Source of the DNA: Novosphingobium sp. PC22D
GTDB lineage: Bacteria > Pseudomonadota > Alphaproteobacteria > Sphingomonadales > Sphingomonadaceae
Direction: 5' to 3'
NCBI RefSeq assembly: GCF_002556635.1
Contig: NZ_MWMO01000002.1
Location: forward strand, 611,680-675,679
Length of the DNA stretch: 64,000 nt
The position numbers and the translations under genes are program-made. Below, piece by piece: positions 49,138 through 57,649 of this stretch (positions are counted from its first letter, which is position 1; every line of letters starts with the position of its first letter). Under the pieces are notes generated by a model that was not told where the DNA came from, searched no databases, and saw nothing but the letters and a program-made list of their open reading frames with translations.

Positions 49138-50115
49138 ATGAGCGACACCGCGCCGCGCCCTTCGGCCGAGGAGATCGTCCTCTACGAAAAGGACCCCGCG
49201 ACCAAGATCGCCACGATCACGCTCAACCGTCCGGGCTTTCTCAACGCGCCGACGGTCGCCGCGCGCCAGCGCTACGCCGACCTCGTGCTGCGCGCCAATG
49301 TCGATGATGACGTCAAGGTGCTGATCGTGCGCGGCGTCGGCGAGCACTTCGGCAGCGGCGCCGACCTTCCCGAGATGGCGGGCATGTTCAACGAGGACGA
49401 AGACTATTCGCCGCTCCACGAGTTCCGCATCGAGGAAAGCGAGGACGTCAAATACCCGCCGCGCGATTCCTACCGTTACATCGCCAACGTCACCAATCTC
49501 TACGCCGACGCCCGCTTCGGCCTCCGAAGCCTGCAGGACTTCAAGAAAATCTCGATCATCGAGGCCAAGGGATACTGCTACGGCTGGCACTTCTACCAGG
49601 CCGCCGATGCCGACATCGTCATCGCCTCGGACGATGCGTTGTTCGGTCATTCGGCCTTCCGCTACGTCGGCTGGGCCGCGCGCATGTGGCAGTGGGCGCT
49701 GACCATGGGGCTGCGCAAGTTCCAGGAGATGGTCTTCACCGGCCGCCCCTTCACCGCGCAGGAGATGAAGGAGTGCCACTTCGTCAACGCGGTCGTCCCG
49801 CGCGACGCGCTCGAGGCCGAGACGATGAAATACGCGCTCGCCTGCGCGAAGAACCGCCCGGCGGACACGATCGTGATGCAAAAAACCTTCTTCGAGGTCT
49901 TCAAGCAGCAGCAGGGCGAATACATGGGCTCGATCCTGTCCGGCTGGCTCGAGGGCATGCTGCCGCTGGTCAAGGAAGACGAAGGCGCGATCGCGGTGAA
50001 CGGCGAGACCTTCGAGAAGGGCCTGGCCGCCGCGGTGCGTGACAACGACAGCCAGTTCCCGCCCGAATGGCGGCTCAGCTACCGTGGCCGCGCCCAGGGC
50101 GGATCGCCGGAGTAA
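49138..50115 (+). CDS. crotonase-fold protein lacking both canonical glutamates
   Basis: A 325-residue enoyl-CoA-hydratase-superfamily protein. The fold is clear from IATITLNRPGFLNAPTVAAR, VLIVRGVGEHFGSGADL and the IEAKGYCYGWHFYQAADADI segment. Against crotonase, where GGGCELA and FGQPE supply the two catalytic glutamates, this protein has GWHFYQA and FGHSA, so both are replaced. It is also longer than a typical hydratase. It is therefore unlikely to hydrate enoyl-CoA in the usual way; other crotonase chemistries (C-C hydrolysis, decarboxylation, isomerisation) are possible. It ends the plus-strand SDR-CMD-crotonase series. Confidence 0.85.
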   Translation: MSDTAPRPSAEEIVLYEKDPATKIATITLNRPGFLNAPTVAARQRYADLVLRANVDDDVKVLIVRGVGEHFGSGADLPEMAGMFNEDEDYSPLHEFRIEESEDVKYPPRDSYRYIANVTNLYADARFGLRSLQDFKKISIIEAKGYCYGWHFYQAADADIVIASDDALFGHSAFRYVGWAARMWQWALTMGLRKFQEMVFTGRPFTAQEMKECHFVNAVVPRDALEAETMKYALACAKNRPADTIVMQKTFFEVFKQQQGEYMGSILSGWLEGMLPLVKEDEGAIAVNGETFEKGLAAAVRDNDSQFPPEWRLSYRGRAQGGSPE

Positions 50116-50139
50116 CGACCGCCGCGCGCACCGGGCGGC

Positions 50140-50967
50140 TCAGCCGATCAGCGGAAAGCGCGTCTCGTCGTCAAGCCGCTGGAGGTGGCGCATCGCGCTG
50201 GTGTCGTAAGCCTGCGGCGGCGCGCCGGTCCAGCGCACGTCGGCCGGATTGGTCATGACCAGCCAGGCCCAGCGCGGACGGTCGGTGAGGTTCGCGCCGG
50301 CGCTGTGCGCCATCATCACCGAATGCACCGTCGCATCCCCGGCGCGATAGGCGAAGGGCCCTTGCGCCGGGCAGCGCTCGGCCAGCTCGGGATAGTCGTC
50401 GAGCAGGTCGCGTCCCTCCTCGTAAGCGTCGTAGTGGCCAAGCGCGCCGAGCCGGTGCGATCCCGAGTGGAACGCCATGGTGCCCGATTCGGGCGCCAGG
50501 TCCTCCAGCGCGATCCAGAACGTCATCCCGCCCGAGCGGTCGACCGCCCAGTTGGTGAAGTCCTGATGGCAGTAAGTCGCGCCCGCCCCGGGGTGGCGCG
50601 TCTCGCGGGCCGTCGGCAGCTTGGCGGCGAAGACGTCGCCGAAATAGCGCACGCCCACCCCCGGACGGCGATCCTGCAGGCGCCGCGCGCTCGCGCCGAT
50701 CGCGCGAATGATCGGCCCGAGCAGCGGATGGTCGGGCCCCTCGGTCGCCTCCGGGTTGAAAAAGGGCTGGTCGATCGGCGCGACGGCATTGCCCTGCCCG
50801 TCCTCGCCCATGCGGGCGCAGGCCATGGCGCGCAACGCGCCCACCGCCTCGGCGCAAAGCAATCGCGGCAGGAAAGCCCAGCCCTGTTCGATGTAGTGGC
50901 AAACCTCCCGCGCCGTCACGTCGCGGCAACGGACGGACGGCGCCTTTGTCGTGGCCGTTCGCGGCAT
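50140..50967 (-). CDS. phytanoyl-CoA dioxygenase-family Fe(II)/2-oxoglutarate oxygenase (copy 2)
   Basis: A 275-residue paralogue of the protein at 41166-41990. Iron ligands are His134-x-Asp136 (TYCHQDFTNWAVDRSGG) and His221 (MMAHSAGANL), with Arg230 in DRPRWAWLV for 2-oxoglutarate. Shared blocks include GGMTFWI, GTM-F-GSH-LG, and the C-terminal DVRWTGAPPQAYD against DARWNGAPPEAFD. It stands as a single minus-strand gene divergent from the TonB receptor. Two related oxygenases in one cluster suggest two hydroxylation steps or two substrates. Confidence 0.9.
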   Translation of the reverse strand: MPRTATTKAPSVRCRDVTAREVCHYIEQGWAFLPRLLCAEAVGALRAMACARMGEDGQGNAVAPIDQPFFNPEATEGPDHPLLGPIIRAIGASARRLQDRRPGVGVRYFGDVFAAKLPTARETRHPGAGATYCHQDFTNWAVDRSGGMTFWIALEDLAPESGTMAFHSGSHRLGALGHYDAYEEGRDLLDDYPELAERCPAQGPFAYRAGDATVHSVMMAHSAGANLTDRPRWAWLVMTNPADVRWTGAPPQAYDTSAMRHLQRLDDETRFPLIG

Positions 50968-51293
50968 GGCCCTTCTCCTTTGCGGCGCCGGTGACCTGCG
51001 GCACGTCTCGCCGCGTGGAGCGCCGTGTCTACCGCGCGATCCGCGCCCGCCGGGCAAAAAGCCTGACACGCGAGGGGCGATCTGTTCCAATTTTCCGAGC
51101 GCGCGCGCCGGGCGGACGCGCCCCCAAAACCGCGCGTTTCGGGGCTGGAACCGTACCGGCCGCGGACAATTTGGAACGAACGCTCGGCCCAGTCCACGCT
51201 TAGCGACGGCAAAGCCGGGCCCGGACGCGTAGGTTCTTCGCAATAACCGGAAAAACAACGGTCCCGCGCGGACCGGACGAGGAGGGGGAACGA
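50968..51293. promoter_or_regulatory. divergent control region, oxygenase copy 2 / TonB receptor
   Basis: A 326-bp spacer without a credible gene. It contains three half sites of one type: GTTCCAA (51084-51090), TGGAAC (51146-51151) and TTGGAAC (51171-51177). The first and last are inverted relative to each other. The TonB-receptor ATG is preceded by GAGGAGGGGGAACGA as ribosome-binding site. Exact promoters were not fixed. Confidence 0.5.
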
Positions 51294-53786
51294 ATGCGCA
51301 GGAGGCATATCCTTTGGGCCGGAGCGGCGCTGGGCGCACTGGCGAGCACCACGCCGGCCATCGCGCAGGCGGCCGGCGATGAAGCCGCCGGCGCGGGGCG
51401 CGAGGAGATCATCGTCACCGCCCGCAAGCGCGAGGAATCGATCCTCAAGGTCCCGGTCGTCGCCAATGTCCTGACCCAGAGCGCGCTCGAGCAGGCGCAA
51501 GTCGTCGATCTCGACGACGTGACGCGGCTGACCCCGGGCTTCGTGCTCGGCCAGTCGGTGCTCGAGAACGGCGCGCAAGTCTCGATCCGCGGCATCGGCA
51601 CGACCTCGCTCGATCCGGGCATCGATCAGTCGGTCTCGCTCAACATCGATGGCATGCAGTTCACGCAGGGCACGGCCTATTCGATCGGCCTCTTCGACAT
51701 GGCCCAGGTCGAGGTTCTCAAGGGCCCGCAGGCGCTGTTCTTCGGCAAGAACTCGCCCGGCGGCGTGATCTCGATCCGCACCGCCGATCCCGGACCCGAG
51801 ACCGAATTGCGCACCACGCTCAGTTACGAGGCCTACGCCCAGACGATGCGCGGCGAGGCAGTGTTCTCGACCCCGCTGACCGATACGCTCGGCTTCCGGG
51901 TGGCCGGCGCCTATTCGACGACGCAGGGCTATTTCAAGAACAACGCCGCCGCGATCCAGGCGCTGGGCGCGCAGCAGCCGCGCGACCGGCTCGGCAACGG
52001 CGACGGCGTCTACTTGCGCGGAACCCTGCTCTACAAGCCCGTCGGCGGCCCGTTCTCGGCGCGCTTCAAGCTCAACTACGCCAACGAATACACCGAGGGC
52101 GGCGGCCCGTTCCAGTACAAGGCGTGCCCCGAAGGCACCGAGAACTATCTGCCGAGCATCGGCCTCGCGCTGCCCTCCACCTCCGCCCCCGGAGAGGACT
52201 GCAAGCCCGATCGCGACACCGCCGCGATCTACCTCAACCCGGTCGCCTACGGCGGGCTGCCCAACAAGGGCAAGCCGTTCACGCGCTTGAAGCAGGCCTT
52301 CGGAACGCTCGAGCTCAACTACGACCTTTCGTCCCAACTCGCGCTGACATCGGTGACCGGCTACTACGACATCAAGAGCCGCACGCTGACCGCAGGCTCG
52401 CTGTTCGGCACCTATTCGCCCTTCGCGGCCTCCAAGTTCTACCACCGCAAGGACTTCACCGAGGAACTGCGGCTGAGTTCGGACTATGCCGGGCCGTTCA
52501 ATTTCCTGCTCGGCGGCTTCTACCAGAAGGGTGACGTGTTCGATCGCGCGGCCCTGCCCGGCAACACCTTCCTCGGCTTCCCCAGCCGGCTGGTGAGCGG
52601 AACGTTCGACATGGACATCGAATCGATCTCCGGGTTCGGTCAGGTTCTCTACGACATCGTCCCGCAGCTCGAAGTCTCGGCGGGGGTCCGCTACACCGAC
52701 GAGCGCCGCTCGATCGACATGACCACGACCTATCCGGGCGTGGGCACGGTCATCCCGACCGCGCCCGACCTGTCCTCGAAGAACTGGTCACCCGAACTGA
52801 CGCTGACCTTCACCCCGACCGACGACCTGACGCTGTTCGGCTCGCTCAAGCAGGGCTACAAGTCGGGCTCGTACAACATCGTCCAGCCGATCGCGCCGGG
52901 CGAGGACAACTCCTACGGCGACGAGCGCGTGCGCGGCGGCGAGATCGGCCTCAAGACGCGGCTTGCGAACCGGCAGGTCAACCTCAACCTCGCCGGCTAC
53001 TATTACAAGTACAACGGCTTGCAGGTGGGCGTGAACCAGCCCGCCGATTCCAACGGGCTGCCGGTCCTCAGCACCGAGAACGCGGGCACCGCGCGCGTCT
53101 ACGGCGTGGACTTCGACATGAGCTACGCCCCCGACGCCGTCGACGGACTGCGCTTCACCGCCGCGATCAACTGGAACAAGGCCAAGTTCACCAGCTTCGT
53201 GGGCGCGCCCTGCGCGGGCGGGCAGACCTTCGACGAGGGCTGCAACCTCACGCCGCGCTTCCTCGATCCCAACGGCTCGGACGGCGCCAACGACGCGATC
53301 GCGCTCGCATCGGGCAATTACTTCACCGACCCCGAAACCGGCGCGCCGTTCCAGTACGCCGCGCAAGACCTCACCGGCACGCCGCTCAGCCGCGCACCCG
53401 AATGGCAGGCGACCTTCGGCATCGACTACGAACTGCCGGTCAGCGACAGGGTCAAGCTGGGCCTTGGCACCAGCGGCCAGTATTCGTCGCGCTATCTCAC
53501 CAACCTCGGGCGGCGCGAGGATTTCTATCAGGGCGAGTTCTTCAAGCTCAATGCCAACGTCCGCCTGGCGGGCGCCGACGACAAATGGGAAGTCTCGCTG
53601 ATCGGCAACAACCTCACCAACCAGTTCACCAGCGGGCTGTGCTTCAACTCGAACAATGCCGGCGCGATCTTCTTCCCCGGCGGCATTCGCGGTGGTCCGA
53701 CCAAGGGCCCGGCGGGCAGCGACGAGATCTGGTGCTCCTATGACAACGGTCGCGAAGTCTGGCTGCGGCTGACCTTCCGGCCCTAG
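51294..53786 (+). CDS. TonB-dependent outer-membrane receptor
   Basis: An 830-residue receptor: a signal peptide (MRRRHILWAGAALGALASTT, cleavage near IAQA), a TonB-box-like EEIIVTARKREESI, a plug domain with TRLTPGFVLGQ, VSIRGIGT, GMAQ-like DMAQVEVLKGPQALFFGKNS and GGVISIRTADPG, and then a 22-strand barrel. The barrel includes FGSLKQGYKSGSYNI, a hallmark of sphingomonad catabolic receptors, and ends VWLRLTFRP. It would bring a substrate too large or scarce for porins across the outer membrane. Its place at the end of the catabolic cluster suggests it imports that pathway's compound. Confidence 0.94.
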   Translation: MRRRHILWAGAALGALASTTPAIAQAAGDEAAGAGREEIIVTARKREESILKVPVVANVLTQSALEQAQVVDLDDVTRLTPGFVLGQSVLENGAQVSIRGIGTTSLDPGIDQSVSLNIDGMQFTQGTAYSIGLFDMAQVEVLKGPQALFFGKNSPGGVISIRTADPGPETELRTTLSYEAYAQTMRGEAVFSTPLTDTLGFRVAGAYSTTQGYFKNNAAAIQALGAQQPRDRLGNGDGVYLRGTLLYKPVGGPFSARFKLNYANEYTEGGGPFQYKACPEGTENYLPSIGLALPSTSAPGEDCKPDRDTAAIYLNPVAYGGLPNKGKPFTRLKQAFGTLELNYDLSSQLALTSVTGYYDIKSRTLTAGSLFGTYSPFAASKFYHRKDFTEELRLSSDYAGPFNFLLGGFYQKGDVFDRAALPGNTFLGFPSRLVSGTFDMDIESISGFGQVLYDIVPQLEVSAGVRYTDERRSIDMTTTYPGVGTVIPTAPDLSSKNWSPELTLTFTPTDDLTLFGSLKQGYKSGSYNIVQPIAPGEDNSYGDERVRGGEIGLKTRLANRQVNLNLAGYYYKYNGLQVGVNQPADSNGLPVLSTENAGTARVYGVDFDMSYAPDAVDGLRFTAAINWNKAKFTSFVGAPCAGGQTFDEGCNLTPRFLDPNGSDGANDAIALASGNYFTDPETGAPFQYAAQDLTGTPLSRAPEWQATFGIDYELPVSDRVKLGLGTSGQYSSRYLTNLGRREDFYQGEFFKLNANVRLAGADDKWEVSLIGNNLTNQFTSGLCFNSNNAGAIFFPGGIRGGPTKGPAGSDEIWCSYDNGREVWLRLTFRP

Positions 53787-53906
53787 GGCCGGGCGGGGAG
53801 ACAACCGGGGGCATCTGCGCTTGGACGCAACGCGCGTCTTCCGCGGACCGGCGGCTTTCCGTCCGCCTCCGTCATCCCGGCGCGAGCCGTGACGACGATT
53901 GGATGC

Positions 53907-54455
53907 TCAGACCTTTCCCTCGCGCCACTCGCCCGGGGTCAAACCCTCGACCGCCCATTCGCCCACCGACCAGCGCACGATGCGCAGAGTCGGGTGGCCG
54001 ACCGCGGCGGTCATGCGGCGGACCTGGCGGTTCCTTCCCTCGCGCAGCGTCACCGCCAGCCAGCAATCGGGCACCGTCTTGCGAAAGCGCACCGGCGGGT
54101 CGCGCGGCCACAGGTCGGGCGCTTCGATCCGCTCGGCCTTGGCCGGCAGGGTCTTGCCATCCTTGAGCATCACGCCGCGCCGCAACGCTTCGAGCACCGC
54201 TTCGTCGGGCTCACCCTCGACCTGCACGAGATAGCGCTTGTCGAGCTTGAAGCGCGGGTCGGCGATGCGGGCCTGCAAGCGGCCGTCGTCGGTCAGGAGC
54301 AGCAGTCCCTCGCTGTCGCGGTCGAGCCGTCCCGCCGGATAGACGCCGGGCACGTCGATGTAGTCCGAAAGCGTCGCCCGCGGCGTCGGCGACTTCGCGT
54401 CGGTGAACTGCGAGAGCACCTCGAAGGGCTTGTTGAAAAGGATCAGCCGGGCCAT
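53907..54455 (-). CDS. RluE/RsuA-family pseudouridine synthase
   Basis: A 182-residue enzyme without an S4 domain, as in RluE. It opens [19 protein letters not shown]. The catalytic aspartate is in [20 protein letters not shown] (GRLDxxSEG), and [20 protein letters not shown] with [12 protein letters not shown] follow. RluE makes one pseudouridine in 23S rRNA (U2457 in E. coli). It is a single gene between the TonB receptor and the prolyl oligopeptidase, convergent with the receptor. Confidence 0.93.
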   Translation of the reverse strand: MARLILFNKPFEVLSQFTDAKSPTPRATLSDYIDVPGVYPAGRLDRDSEGLLLLTDDGRLQARIADPRFKLDKRYLVQVEGEPDEAVLEALRRGVMLKDGKTLPAKAERIEAPDLWPRDPPVRFRKTVPDCWLAVTLREGRNRQVRRMTAAVGHPTLRIVRWSVGEWAVEGLTPGEWREGKV

Positions 54456-54545
54456 CGCCGCACGCGATGCGCCGATGACGGCAAGAGCGCAAGGCTGGCC
54501 ATGCCCGAAACGTCGTTATAGAACCGGGACACAAAAGAACCCGAG

Positions 54546-56663
54546 ATGTCTGGAACCCCTGCCATGTCCCCAGCCCGCAAGTCCCTGCTCGCCGCCGCCG
54601 TCGCGGCCGCGCCGCTGCTCATCGCCGCCACGCCCGAAGACCCGTACGTCTGGCTCGAGGACATCCACGGCGAAAAAGCGCTCGAACAGGTCGAAGCCTG
54701 GAACGCGGCGACGATGGACGCGCTCACGCAATCGCCCGCCTTCGAGGCCGACCGCAAGCGCGCCAAGGCGATCATGGACGATCCCGCGCAGATCGCCGAG
54801 CCCGCGCAAGTCATGGGCGACGTCGTCACCAACCTGTGGCGCGACGCCGCGCATCCGCGCGGCCTCTGGCGCGAGGCGAGCCTCGCGTCGTTTCTGTCCG
54901 GCGAACCCGAGTGGAAGGTGCTGATCGACGTCGATGCGCTCGGCAAGCAGGAGGGCAAGTCGTGGGTCTGGCATGGCGCCGACTGCCTCGCACCCGAATA
55001 CCGTCGCTGCCTCGTCTCGCTGAGCCCGGGCGGCACCGACGCCGACGTGGTGCGCGAATGGGACCGCCGGGCCGGTGCTTTCGTCCCGAACGGCTTCGAG
55101 GTCCCGCTCGCCAAGACCGATGTCACCTGGGAAGACGCCGACACGCTGCTCATCGGCACCGACTGGGGCGAAGGCTCGATGACGACGAGCGGCTACGCGA
55201 TGACCGTCAAGCGCTGGCGACGCGGCACGCCGCTTTCGGAAGCGACGCTGGTGAAAGAAGGGAAGCCCGAAGACATCTCGGTTTCCAGCTTTGCCCTGAT
55301 GGACGGTGACACTCGCCGCGTGTTCGTTTCGCGCGGCACCTCGTTCTACAACTCGCAGCTCTTCATCCAGCAGGCGCCGGGAGTGCTGGTGCGCACGCCG
55401 GTGCCCGAGACCGCGAGCATCAAGGGCCTGATCGCGGGCCGCATGCTCGGCTATCTCAACGAGCCGCTGGGCGAGATTCCGGCGGGCTCGGTGGTTTCGT
55501 GGGACATCGAGGACATGCTGGCGAGCCGTTCGAACGGACCGCGCGTGGTCTTCACCCCGAGCGGCCGGCAGTCGGTCACCGAAGTCACGACCACCGACAA
55601 CGCGATCTGGATCAAGCTGCTCGACGATGTCGCGGGCAAGCTGGTTGTCCTCACCCCCGCTGGCGACGGGTCGTGGACGCAAAGGCCGGCGGCGCTGCCC
55701 GAAAACGCCACGCTCGAATTCGCCGCCCACGCGGACGAACAGGACCTGGCTTTCGTCACCGCCGAATCGTTCCTCTCGCCGCCCACGCTCTACGCGGTTT
55801 CGGCGGACGGCGAGGCGGACGCGGTGCAGTCGCTACCCGCCAAGTTCGACGCCGCGCAGTTCGCCGTCGCGCAACACTTCGCGACCTCGAAGGACGGCAC
55901 CAAGGTTCCCTATTTCCTCGTCACCAGGAAGGGGCTGAAGGGGCCGGTGCCGCTCTTGATGCACGCCTATGGCGGCTTCCGCGCGGCGCAGACGCCGACC
56001 TATCTCACGACGCAGCCCTACCGCGCCGGCCCCCTTGCGCTGTACTGGGCCGAGGAGGGCAACGCGTTCGTGCTCGCCAACATTCGCGGCGGCGACGAAT
56101 ACGGCCCGGCCTGGCACGAGGCGGCGCTGCGCGAAAAGCGGCAGAACGCCTACGACGATCTCTATGCCGTCGCCGAGGACCTGATCGCGCGTGGCATGAC
56201 CGCGAAAGGCAAGATCGCGGTCTCCGGCCGCTCGAACGGGGGACTGCTCGCGGGCGTGGCCATGACGCAGCGGCCCGATCTGTTCGGCGCGGCGATCATC
56301 GGCTCGCCGCTGCTCGACATGAAGCGCTATTCGCACCTGCTCGCGGGCGCCTCGTGGATGGCCGAATACGGCAACCCCGACGTGCCGGACGACTGGGCCT
56401 TCATCTCGAAGTACTCGCCCTATCAGGCGCTGAAGCCGGGCACCGACTACCCCGCGCCGTTCTTCTACCTCTCGACCGAGGATGACCGCGTCCATCCCGG
56501 CCACGCGCGCAAGATGGCCGCGCGGCTCGCGGAGTACGGGCAGCCGTTCTACTACCACGAATACCGTGAGGGCGGACACTCGGTTGGCGCCGACCACGCC
56601 GAGGACGCGGTGCGCGCCGCGCTGCTCCACGCCTATCTGAACAAGGAACTGGGCGCCGACTAG
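54546..56663 (+). CDS. secreted prolyl oligopeptidase (S9A family)
   Basis: A 705-residue serine peptidase with a signal peptide (KSLLAAAVAAAPLLIAATP), a seven-bladed propeller (about residues 90-430) and a C-terminal alpha/beta hydrolase domain. It opens in the mature part with EDPYVWLEDIHGEKALEQVE. The nucleophile is Ser in KIAVSGRSNGGLLAG, the acid is in LSTEDDRVHPGHA and the histidine in REGGHSVGAD. It cleaves small proline-containing peptides, here in the periplasm. Its TAG overlaps the TAG of the convergent DMT transporter gene within CTAG. Confidence 0.92.
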   Translation: MSGTPAMSPARKSLLAAAVAAAPLLIAATPEDPYVWLEDIHGEKALEQVEAWNAATMDALTQSPAFEADRKRAKAIMDDPAQIAEPAQVMGDVVTNLWRDAAHPRGLWREASLASFLSGEPEWKVLIDVDALGKQEGKSWVWHGADCLAPEYRRCLVSLSPGGTDADVVREWDRRAGAFVPNGFEVPLAKTDVTWEDADTLLIGTDWGEGSMTTSGYAMTVKRWRRGTPLSEATLVKEGKPEDISVSSFALMDGDTRRVFVSRGTSFYNSQLFIQQAPGVLVRTPVPETASIKGLIAGRMLGYLNEPLGEIPAGSVVSWDIEDMLASRSNGPRVVFTPSGRQSVTEVTTTDNAIWIKLLDDVAGKLVVLTPAGDGSWTQRPAALPENATLEFAAHADEQDLAFVTAESFLSPPTLYAVSADGEADAVQSLPAKFDAAQFAVAQHFATSKDGTKVPYFLVTRKGLKGPVPLLMHAYGGFRAAQTPTYLTTQPYRAGPLALYWAEEGNAFVLANIRGGDEYGPAWHEAALREKRQNAYDDLYAVAEDLIARGMTAKGKIAVSGRSNGGLLAGVAMTQRPDLFGAAIIGSPLLDMKRYSHLLAGASWMAEYGNPDVPDDWAFISKYSPYQALKPGTDYPAPFFYLSTEDDRVHPGHARKMAARLAEYGQPFYYHEYREGGHSVGADHAEDAVRAALLHAYLNKELGAD

Positions 56664-57556
56664 CCCCTGTCCCCCGCGCGCGCGAGAACCAGCGCGCCGG
56701 CGAGCAGGATCATGCCGAGCACGTCGCCCGCGCTGAGCGTCTCGCCGAAAGCGAGCCAGCCGATGGTGGAGGAAATCGCCGGCTGGGTCAGCAGCGCGAG
56801 GCCGATCACCAGCGGCGGGAAGTGGCGCAGTGAATAGACCAGCAGCCCCTGCCCGATCACCTGGCTCGAAACCGCGAGCGCGAGCAGCGGCGTCCAGTCA
56901 TGCGGCACGAGCCGTTCGCCCAGCAGCACCGCGATCCCCAGCATGACCGGCGCGCTCGCCAGCGTCGAGGCGCCGAGCACCGAAAACGGGGCGAGCCGGG
57001 CCCGCGCCGGGCGCAGCATGAGAATGTAGAACGCGTAGAACAGGCCCGCGAGCAGGCAGAACAGGTCGCCCACGAAGTTCGCGTGGCTGATCTCGAGCGA
57101 GCCGCCCATCAGCAGCGCCGCTCCGGCAAGCGCCGAAATGATCGCGGCGAGTTCGAGCAGGCGCGGCGCGCGACGCGCGGCGATCAACCCCCAGGCCATC
57201 AGGATGACGCTGCCCGCGTTGCCGAACAGCGAGGCATTGCCGAGCTTTGTCGTCTCGATGCCAATGTGCCAGCTCGAGATGTCGAGTCCGAAGAACACGC
57301 CCGCGCCCGCGATCAGCAGCAAGGTGCCGCCCGAGATGCGGCGCTGGCCGGCCGGTTCGCGCATGGCCAGCGCGAACAGCACCGGCAAGGCGAGCGTCAG
57401 CCGCCAGAAGCCCGCGGCGACCGGCCCGGTATCGGCGAGCCGGACCAGCCACGGCCCGAGCGCGAGCGCGAAATTGGCGGTCAGCAGCGCGACCAGATGG
57501 CGCGGCGACCAGTCATGCCCGGGCCGGTGGAGCGAAGAGGAAGAGGCGCTGGCCAT
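56660..57556 (-). CDS. DMT-superfamily (EamA) transporter
   Basis: A 298-residue membrane protein with ten predicted helices and two EamA repeats. Features include LVALLTANFALALGPWLVRL, GFWRLTLALPVLFALAM, and in the second half FYAFYILMLRPARARLAPFS and PAISSTIGWLAFGETLSAGD, typical of the family's final motif. Members export amino acids, metabolites or drugs; the substrate is unknown. It shares a CTAG stop overlap with the convergent peptidase gene and diverges from the DUF2254 gene. Confidence 0.9.
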   Translation of the reverse strand: MASASSSSLHRPGHDWSPRHLVALLTANFALALGPWLVRLADTGPVAAGFWRLTLALPVLFALAMREPAGQRRISGGTLLLIAGAGVFFGLDISSWHIGIETTKLGNASLFGNAGSVILMAWGLIAARRAPRLLELAAIISALAGAALLMGGSLEISHANFVGDLFCLLAGLFYAFYILMLRPARARLAPFSVLGASTLASAPVMLGIAVLLGERLVPHDWTPLLALAVSSQVIGQGLLVYSLRHFPPLVIGLALLTQPAISSTIGWLAFGETLSAGDVLGMILLAGALVLARAGDRG

Positions 57557-57649
57557 CGCCGCCCCCTAGAGGCTGTGCCCCCGGCGTAAAGTCCTTTCGC
57601 GGGGAACGCCAATGGTCCAGACGCTCTATACACCACGCAGGAGGGCAGA

